NCBI GenBank assembly: GCA_028282045.1
Contig: JANQIS010000055.1
Span: forward strand, 1-6,065
Reading direction: 5' to 3'
DNA: 6,065 bases
DNA from: Gammaproteobacteria bacterium
Lineage (GTDB): Bacteria; Pseudomonadota; Gammaproteobacteria; Francisellales; CACEW01
The notes under the pieces are model-generated. The model was given only the letters and a program-made list of their open reading frames with translations, searched no databases and was not told the origin of the DNA. Shown in pieces: positions 1-3,758 of the stretch. A program made the translations under genes and the position numbers. Positions within the stretch are counted from its first letter, which is position 1. Each line of letters opens with the position of its first letter.

Positions 1-174
1 GACCAGACTCACCCCGGTAAACATGGGAATCACCAATCCTACCAGCAGTGGTCCACCGATGCTGATGAGCGCGTAGATCACCACAAACAAACATAGCTCC
101 CCAAAGCGCAACGGCTTTTTGAAAGCACCAACGTCTTGTTGATGAAACGGGTTTGGGCGGTTAAATAAAGACAT
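1..174 (-). CDS. N-terminal fragment of an unrecognised membrane protein
   Basis: Read on the minus strand from ATG at 174-172, the frame stays open for 58 codons to the window edge, so the C-terminus is missing. A strong ribosome binding site, AAGGAGT at 187-181, lies 6 bases before the ATG and fixes the start. The first 25 residues are polar (Met-Ser-Leu-Phe-Asn-Arg-Pro, then Lys19-Lys20). They are followed by a long hydrophobic stretch from about residue 27 to 51 (LCLFVVIYALISIGG, then PLLVGLVIPMF), which looks like an uncleaved inner-membrane segment or the first hairpin of a polytopic protein. I do not recognise the family and assign no function. Gene reality is well supported by the start site and clean reading; identity is open. 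Confidence 0.7.
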   Translation of the reverse strand, partial: MSLFNRPNPFHQQDVGAFKKPLRFGELCLFVVIYALISIGGPLLVGLVIPMFTGVSLV

Positions 175-231
175 AATGATACTCCTTAAAGCCTATTAAG
201 TATTAACCAGTGAAAATCAATGAGTTAAAGA

Positions 232-318
232 CTAAGCCATGCGCATTTGAATAACATCGCTTATGCTGCCGCCCCAGTAACTAAATAACTCCAGTTCCAA
301 GGTATCGGCTATAGTCAT
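232..318 (-). other. Possible 28-codon small ORF or leader peptide
   Basis: On the minus strand ATG 318-316 opens a 28-codon frame ending in TAG at 234-232. The peptide begins MTIADTLELELF and ends SDVIQMRMA; it is not hydrophobic enough for a membrane segment. It lies 57 bases upstream of the partial membrane-protein gene and downstream of the promoter-like pair at 365-393, so it could be a leader peptide or a small protein. Against this, there is no Shine-Dalgarno sequence in front of the ATG (GCGATCAAA), and an ORF of this length is expected by chance. I list it only so the gap is documented. Confidence 0.15.
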
Positions 319-364
319 TTTGATCGCTCATGATTACATAGCAAAATATCAAGAATTTATTTTG

Positions 365-393
365 ATCTTAATCGAGAATACAATGGGATGCAA
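365..393 (-). promoter_or_regulatory. Candidate sigma-70 promoter reading leftward
   Basis: On the minus strand TTGCAT (393-388) and TAAGAT (370-365) are separated by exactly 17 bases, a good match to sigma-70 -35 and -10 elements. It points toward the partial membrane-protein gene starting at 174, which would give a leader of about 185 bases that contains the 28-codon ORF. The region is AT-rich, so chance matches are likely. A second overlapping pair (TTGTAT, 18 bases, TAAATT) is also present. Confidence 0.35.
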
Positions 394-444
394 TAGTTTA
401 TTTTACATTCTTTAAGAAACCAAAATAACCGCAGGACAACAATA

Positions 445-472
445 GCGTTAATTTAACCCGGAGTTAAAGCGC
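445..472 (-). terminator. Weak hairpin downstream of pyrF
   Basis: TTTAAC (452-457) and GTTAAA (463-468) form a perfect 6-bp stem with a 5-base loop, and GCG/CGC (445-447, 470-472) can close it imperfectly. It begins about 20 bases after the pyrF stop on the minus strand. The stem is AT-rich and is not followed by a clean T tract, so it is a poor intrinsic terminator and may instead be a protein-binding site or chance. Confidence 0.2.
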
Positions 473-493
473 GTAGGCAATGACAATCTGTGT

Positions 494-1270
494 TTATCGG
501 CTCTTTAATGTTTTGTGATACGCTCTCCACCCAGCATCTCGATAAGATTCGGCGGCGGCAAGCATATCATCGGCCTGTATAATACCACGCCCAACGATAA
601 TAACGTCACACCCTTGTTCAACTATTGCAACCTCCGGTGAACGGTACTGTTGCCCAAGGCCATCTGTTGCGCTCGATATTTTAACTCCTGGCGTCATGTG
701 AACAAATCGTGGATCATCACTTTGCTTATTAACACAAATAAACCCAAAAACCTCATCAGGGTTTGCCTGGGCTAAACAACGTGCTGCTTTGGAATACTCG
801 GGCGTGAACAGGTTATCAGCCGAACTCATTTGTGAGAGCACAATAAACCCACGCGCCGCTTTACCTTTAGCCGCCTTTAACCCGCTCAAAATACCCGGGC
901 CCGGCAAAATATGGAAATTGACCATATCCGCCCAACTGGAGATGGCAAAAGGCCCACCTTCATATTGTAATCTTACCGTATTGCCGATATCGGCAAATTT
1001 TCTGTCTTCAAAAATTAAAAATTGATGTTGTTCAGAAAGTTTTTTAAGCGTTTCGATTAAAGCCACATCGGCATCTGTCAAGATATCAAAGTGCGTCTTT
1101 AAAATACACATTTTAGGACCCAAGGTATCAGCAATGCTAATCAGCTCTGCTTTAGTCGTGACATCGGCGGAAATAGCCAGATTGGTTTTCTTTGCTGCCA
1201 TTATTTCAAATAGCTTTTTACCAATCGGGTTATTCTGGACTTGAGCACGCTCTTCATAAGTCTTAATCAT
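494..1270 (-). CDS. pyrF: Orotidine 5'-phosphate decarboxylase, Ura3/UMPS-like type
   Basis: Cytosolic enzyme that decarboxylates orotidine 5'-monophosphate to UMP, the last step of de novo pyrimidine synthesis. The 258-residue protein is a single TIM barrel. The catalytic charge network is intact: Lys58 in LKTHFDIL, then Asp89, Lys91 and Asp94 in the block FEDRKFADIGNT (87-98). Phosphate- and base-binding residues are also visible: Asp36 in SADVTT, Ser149, Gln207 and Tyr209 in LGQQYR, and Arg228 in IIVGRG. The N-terminal YEERA and KLFEIMAAKKTNL, the WADMVNFH and GPGILSGLK blocks, and the C-terminal YRDAGWRAY follow yeast Ura3 and the C-terminal half of animal UMP synthase, not the shorter E. 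coli PyrF. I chose ATG 1270 because GGAAGGA (1281-1275) sits 4 bases upstream; an in-frame start at 1306 would add 12 residues outside the family alignment. The gene stands alone, away from other pyr genes, and diverges from yhbY. Confidence 0.93.
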   Translation of the reverse strand: MIKTYEERAQVQNNPIGKKLFEIMAAKKTNLAISADVTTKAELISIADTLGPKMCILKTHFDILTDADVALIETLKKLSEQHQFLIFEDRKFADIGNTVRLQYEGGPFAISSWADMVNFHILPGPGILSGLKAAKGKAARGFIVLSQMSSADNLFTPEYSKAARCLAQANPDEVFGFICVNKQSDDPRFVHMTPGVKISSATDGLGQQYRSPEVAIVEQGCDVIIVGRGIIQADDMLAAAESYRDAGWRAYHKTLKSR

Positions 1271-1297
1271 GTTATCCTTCCGAACTGTTATCAATTG

Positions 1298-1307
1298 TGT
1301 GATCACA
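1298..1307. promoter_or_regulatory. Perfect 10-bp palindrome in the pyrF-yhbY divergent region
   Basis: TGTGATCACA is its own reverse complement and lies 28 bases upstream of the pyrF start, within the 99-base divergent spacer, where a pyrF promoter should be. It could be an operator. It resembles joined CRP half-sites but lacks the 6-base spacer of a CRP site, so I do not call it one. No convincing -35/-10 pair for pyrF could be fixed around it. Confidence 0.25.
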
Positions 1308-1339
1308 GCGCAACAGTACCATTACCAGCATAAATCCGC

Positions 1340-1345
1340 TACACT
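1340..1345 (+). promoter_or_regulatory. yhbY: Candidate -10 element for yhbY
   Basis: TACACT lies 24 bases before the preferred yhbY ATG at 1370. No good -35 hexamer is found 16-18 bases upstream. If used, transcription would begin near 1352, excluding the in-frame GTG at 1346 as start codon and favouring ATG 1370. Confidence 0.25.
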
Positions 1346-1369
1346 GTGCGCCATAACAACGCAACCATC

Positions 1370-1642
1370 ATGGCTATGGATAATAAACAAATCCGCGCCC
1401 TCAAGGCCCGAGCACACGCGCTCAAACCGGTGGCCAGCATCGGCAGCAAAGGGGTAACCGATAGCGTCATAGAAGAAATCGATGTGCAACTTGAGCATCA
1501 TGAGTTAATTAAAGTAAAAATCGCTGCACAGCGTGAAGACAAAACCGCTATTACCCACATTCTCTGTGACAGGCTTAACGCTACCTTGGTGGGCATCATC
1601 GGCCACATCGCCATTTTATACCGTAAACGCACTGAAGATTAG
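1370..1642 (+). CDS. yhbY: YhbY-family CRM-domain RNA-binding protein
   Basis: Small RNA-binding protein of the CRM (chloroplast RNA splicing and ribosome maturation) family. E. coli YhbY associates with pre-50S ribosomal particles, so a role in large-subunit assembly is inferred. The 90-residue protein contains the whole domain: KQIRALKARAHALKPV (6-21), the RNA-binding GxxG loop Gly25-Ser-Lys-Gly28, the helix DSVIEEID, the LEHHELIKVK strand (41-50), and the closing GIIGHIAILYRKR. ATG 1370 is preferred because it places Lys6-Gln7 exactly as in E. coli YhbY; ATG 1376 or GTG 1346 are possible, and none has a clear Shine-Dalgarno sequence. In many gammaproteobacteria yhbY diverges from rlmE-ftsH; here its neighbour is pyrF. 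Its TAG stop overlaps the stop codon of the convergent metal-exporter gene. Confidence 0.9.
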   Translation: MAMDNKQIRALKARAHALKPVASIGSKGVTDSVIEEIDVQLEHHELIKVKIAAQREDKTAITHILCDRLNATLVGIIGHIAILYRKRTED

Positions 1643-2769
1643 CCCACCATCACCCGTAACGCGCTCACCACCGGCATTGCAGCAATCGTTTTGTGTAAAC
1701 GCTTTTGCCACTGAGCTACGGTAGCACGCTTAAGCACCTTTGCATCTAGCCATAGCTCCAACTCGATATGCTGATTGAGATAATGCAATGTGATACGTTT
1801 GATCGCATCAGCAGGCAGCAACGCCTGCCACTGAGGCATCAGTTCAGCCAGTAACGCCTGACGGGAAGGCAACAGTGACTCAGGAATGCCCTCAGGATGG
1901 TCTTCAGTATCGATGTGCACAGTGATATCTTCCATATCATCAAATGCTTTTGCCAGCGCATAGCGTACTTGCTCACCGATGAAATGGCCTTCGGAAGCAC
2001 TGGCATAATAGTCGATATTAATATGCACATCCAAAAACACTTTGCTGCCCAAACGACGAGTACGCAGCATATGAAACTGACGCACACCTGCCTGGGCGGC
2101 AATGGTATCAATAATTGCCTGTTTTTGTTCATCATCAACCCCGCCTTCTGATAGCTCATGCAAGGCACGGCGGCTCCAGTTCGCCCCCATCTTAATAATG
2201 AAAAAACCAACAATCATCGCCGCAAGCGCATCCATAGCATGCAAGCCAAAATAACTGGCGACCAAACCGATCAACACAATCACTGAAGATAATGAATCAC
2301 CACGGCTATGATAAGCATTAGCCTCAAGCATCTCTGATTTAACGATACGCGCTGCCCTAAGCGTAAAACGAAACAACCATTCATTGGTCAGGACAGACAA
2401 TAGTGCTGCCCAGATGGTTAAAACACCAGCCTGTGCTGTGGTACCACGCAGCAAATGCTCAATAGCATCGTAGACGATACCCAAGCCTAACAAGATCAAA
2501 AAGATACTCAGGGCGATGGTAGCAAAGGTTTCATAACGCCAGTGACCGTAAGGGTGATCATGATCCGGATCTTGATGCGCATAATGCCCGGCCAGATACA
2601 CCATACCATCGCAGAGTAAATCTGATAATGAGTGAATACCGTCAGCAAACAACGCTGGCGACATACCCAGCCAACCGACTACCATTTTGTAAACGGCTAA
2701 CAGGGCATTCATTAACGCACTGACAATACTGACACGCTTAATAGTCGTCAGGCGAGATTCAGACATCAT
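1639..2769 (-). CDS. Cation diffusion facilitator metal exporter (FieF/YiiP-like), C-terminally extended
   Basis: Inner-membrane proton-coupled exporter of divalent metal, probably Zn(II) with possible Fe(II). The 376-residue protein has six hydrophobic segments between about residues 12 and 195. The transport site is His46-x3-Asp50 in TM2 (IHSLSD) and His154-x3-Asp158 in TM5 (YHSRGD); His at the first position is the usual zinc-CDF pattern, whereas E. coli YiiP has Asp there. The loop site is Asp69, His72, His76 (DHDHPYGH). The cytoplasmic domain retains the dimer zinc residues His233, His249, His262, His285 and Asp287. YiiP has about 300 residues; here about 85 more follow, with a strand-helix-strand pattern at 323-376 (RITLHYL, AQWQKRLHKTI, ALRVMV). 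ATG 2769 (followed by a second ATG) is chosen because the -10-like element at 2796-2801 would exclude ATG 2805, although only AAGTGA precedes it as a ribosome binding site. It lies 66 bases downstream of higA. Confidence 0.92.
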   Translation of the reverse strand: MMSESRLTTIKRVSIVSALMNALLAVYKMVVGWLGMSPALFADGIHSLSDLLCDGMVYLAGHYAHQDPDHDHPYGHWRYETFATIALSIFLILLGLGIVYDAIEHLLRGTTAQAGVLTIWAALLSVLTNEWLFRFTLRAARIVKSEMLEANAYHSRGDSLSSVIVLIGLVASYFGLHAMDALAAMIVGFFIIKMGANWSRRALHELSEGGVDDEQKQAIIDTIAAQAGVRQFHMLRTRRLGSKVFLDVHINIDYYASASEGHFIGEQVRYALAKAFDDMEDITVHIDTEDHPEGIPESLLPSRQALLAELMPQWQALLPADAIKRITLHYLNQHIELELWLDAKVLKRATVAQWQKRLHKTIAAMPVVSALRVMVG

Positions 2770-2795
2770 ATCACTTAACAGGAGCAATTCGTTGT

Positions 2796-2824
2796 ATGCT
2801 AGCAAATCCAGCTAATTGAAACAA
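2796..2824 (-). promoter_or_regulatory. Candidate promoter for the metal exporter
   Basis: On the minus strand TTGTTT (2824-2819) and TAGCAT (2801-2796) are 17 bases apart, with a TG two bases before the -10 (extended -10 form TGCTAGCAT). It sits in the 66-base gap between higA and the exporter and would give a leader of about 20 bases to ATG 2769. If real, the exporter can be transcribed independently of higA. Confidence 0.4.
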
Positions 2825-2835
2825 ATTGCCAGACA

Positions 2836-3135
2836 CTAAGTTATTGACAGCATTTTCAATGGCTTGAGTTTTTTAATCTCACGACGGCTTTTTTCAATGA
2901 TATAAAGGTCATAGCTTGCCTGCATTGCTAACCAGCTTTCAGGAGTACGCCCAATCACTTGAGAAAGCCTCAATGCCATTTCAGGAGTAACCGCACTTGA
3001 ACCACGGATAATACGATTAAAGGTTGAACGCGCAACACTAAGCTGCCTGGCAATAACATTTTGCGGGATATTATAAGGCTCAATATAAGTGAATTTGATA
3101 AACTCTCCTGGGTGGGGCGGGTTATGCATTCTCAT
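2836..3135 (-). CDS. higA: HigA-family antitoxin / XRE-type DNA-binding protein, without a toxin gene
   Basis: DNA-binding protein of the HigA addiction-module antitoxin family, 99 residues. The start MRMHNPPHPGEFI is the family's signature N-terminus. A helix-turn-helix spans about residues 24-46 (PQNVIARQLSVARSTFNRII), followed by SSAVTPEMALRLSQVIGRTPESWLAMQ (46-72), the conserved second half. The C-terminus is basic (KSRREIKKLKPLK, 82-94). ATG 3135 is chosen from GAGGA 9 bases upstream; ATG 3129 is also in frame. In complete modules the higB toxin usually lies immediately upstream of higA. Here upstream there is only a divergent promoter region and bufA, and downstream only the metal exporter, so the gene is an orphan. 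It may act as a stand-alone repressor, of itself and perhaps of its neighbours. The operator-like palindromes over its own promoter support autoregulation. Confidence 0.9.
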   Translation of the reverse strand: MRMHNPPHPGEFIKFTYIEPYNIPQNVIARQLSVARSTFNRIIRGSSAVTPEMALRLSQVIGRTPESWLAMQASYDLYIIEKSRREIKKLKPLKMLSIT

Positions 3136-3156
3136 TAGTGATAATCCTCATAATTT

Positions 3157-3183
3157 AAAATGTATATATTTTAAGTATACTTA
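3157..3183. promoter_or_regulatory. Probable HigA operator: two adjacent AT-rich palindromes
   Basis: TAAGTATACTTA (3172-3183) is a perfect 12-bp palindrome, and AAAATGTATATATTTT (3157-3172) is an imperfect 16-bp one that abuts it. Both contain a GTATA/TATAC core. They lie 22-48 bases upstream of the higA ATG, and the first one contains the predicted -10 element of higA. Palindromes over the promoter are the usual arrangement for antitoxin autorepression; binding by this HigA is inferred. Confidence 0.5.
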
Positions 3184-3202
3184 CTCTATGCTGGCAAGGT
3201 AA
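3174..3202 (-). promoter_or_regulatory. higA: Candidate higA promoter
   Basis: On the minus strand TTACCT (3202-3197) and TATACT (3179-3174) are spaced by 17 bases and read toward higA. The -10 lies inside the 12-bp palindrome and the -35 overlaps the inverted repeat that also covers the -35 region of the divergent bufA promoter. Confidence 0.45.
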
Positions 3203-3225
3203 CGATAAATCCGTTACAGTATAAT
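3199..3225 (+). promoter_or_regulatory. bufA promoter: consensus -10 with an inverted repeat in place of a -35
   Basis: TATAAT at 3220-3225 is a perfect -10 hexamer, which would start transcription near 3232, about 17 bases before the bufA ATG. No -35 consensus is found at the right distance. That position is instead occupied by GTAACG (3199-3204) and CGTTAC (3212-3217), a perfect 6-bp inverted repeat with a 7-base spacer. This suggests a regulator-binding site (activator or metal sensor) or an alternative sigma factor; which one cannot be told from the sequence. Confidence 0.5.
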
Positions 3226-3248
3226 AACCTTATCAAATAACAGGCTAA

Positions 3249-3644
3249 ATGATGCTTTCCAGTAAAATTGTTTTCGGTGGTGCCATCGCTGCTAGTGTAT
3301 TAATCCTCAGTGGCTGCAGCCAAAAGCCGGTAAAGTGCTTTGGTGTGTCCGGTCATAGCCCTGATCATGGCATCATCATGGGCGCAGGTGAGTGCAAAAA
3401 ACTTGCCGGCGGCCAAGCCAAGCCTCTTACCATGGCAGAAACCAAGCAATATAAGCCTTACCCCTATGACAGCTACGTGAAGTGCTATGGCGTGGCTGCT
3501 GCAGGGATGAACGACTGTGGCACCAAGTCAACTGCCTGCGGTGGCTCTGTGCACACTGCACGCGCACCAGGCGCATGGATCGCCATACCTAAAGGCGTAT
3601 GCGAGCAGCTTAAAGGCGCGCGTATCGGCAAAGTGAAATCGTAA
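3249..3644 (+). CDS. bufA: Bufferin precursor (DUF2282, BufA-like), lipoprotein form with a duplicated repeat
   Basis: Predicted precursor of a bufferin, an exported ribosomal peptide whose cysteines are turned into copper-binding 5-thiooxazoles. The 131-residue protein starts with a hydrophobic signal segment (7-20) ending in the lipobox Leu20-Ser-Gly-Cys23. Ser24 after it favours outer-membrane sorting. The DUF2282 core is at 77-122: VKCYGVAAAGMNDCG, CGGSV, a Trp110, IPKGVCEQL, with the four family cysteines Cys79, Cys90, Cys97 and Cys118. An earlier partial copy lies at 28-60: VKCFGVSGH, then GAGECKKLAGG, with only Cys30 and Cys49, the outer pair, plus His36 and His40. A Pro/Tyr-rich linker (61-76) joins them. 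The usual family member is about 80-100 residues with a cleavable Sec signal. The start is ATG 3249, or ATG 3252, which would improve spacing to the AGG at 3242-3244. First gene of the buf operon; regulation is probably through the inverted repeat upstream. Confidence 0.8.
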   Translation: MMLSSKIVFGGAIAASVLILSGCSQKPVKCFGVSGHSPDHGIIMGAGECKKLAGGQAKPLTMAETKQYKPYPYDSYVKCYGVAAAGMNDCGTKSTACGGSVHTARAPGAWIAIPKGVCEQLKGARIGKVKS

Positions 3645-3719
3645 TTAACTGACGGTAAAGTTATCTGCAATTCAAACTTGAAAAAATAAGTTAAGTTTTG
3701 CGAGCTTACCGTTAACTGA
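3645..3719. repeat. 59-bp palindromic segment with flanking 8-bp direct repeats (MITE-like)
   Basis: TTAACTGA occurs at 3645-3652 and again at 3712-3719. Exactly between them is a 59-base segment (3653-3711) beginning CGGTAA and ending TTACCG, which are perfect inverted repeats. Interior complementarity (GCAA...AACTT against AAGTT TTGC, with a bulge) would allow a longer imperfect hairpin. Inverted ends inside short direct repeats are what a small non-autonomous insertion leaves behind. Alternatively it is a native regulatory hairpin between bufA and bufBC. It has no coding capacity and lacks the GC-rich stem plus T tract of a terminator. Confidence 0.4.
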
Positions 3720-3722
3720 GTA

Positions 3723-3744
3723 CTGAACATTTTGTTAGGTTCAG
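3723..3744 (+). promoter_or_regulatory. Small hairpin directly before the bufBC ribosome binding site
   Basis: CTGAAC (3723-3728) and GTTCAG (3739-3744) are perfect inverted repeats with a 10-base loop. The stem ends 2 bases before the AGGGAG ribosome binding site (3747-3752). It could affect translation of bufBC relative to bufA, or protect the downstream mRNA end. The stem is only 6 bp, so it may be chance. Confidence 0.25.
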
Positions 3745-3758
3745 CCAGGGAGTCATTC

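Noticed and set aside
981..996. Perfect 16-bp palindrome TTGCCGATATCGGCAA inside pyrF
   Set aside because: It encodes the conserved FADIGN part of the active site, where the amino acids largely dictate the bases; no reason to infer a binding site.
789..1025. 78-codon ORF on the plus strand opposite pyrF
   Set aside because: It is antisense to the conserved catalytic block of pyrF, has no ribosome binding site and no recognisable domain.
1298..1307. CRP-binding site
   Set aside because: TGTGA and TCACA half-sites are joined with no 6-base spacer, so it does not fit CRP geometry; recorded only as a palindrome.
3136..3248. Remnant of a higB toxin gene upstream of higA
   Set aside because: No frame in this stretch resembles the HigB family, and it is filled by promoter elements and palindromes.
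3645..3758. Intrinsic terminator after bufA
   Set aside because: The stems are AT-rich with bulges and there is no T tract after them, so termination is not supported.
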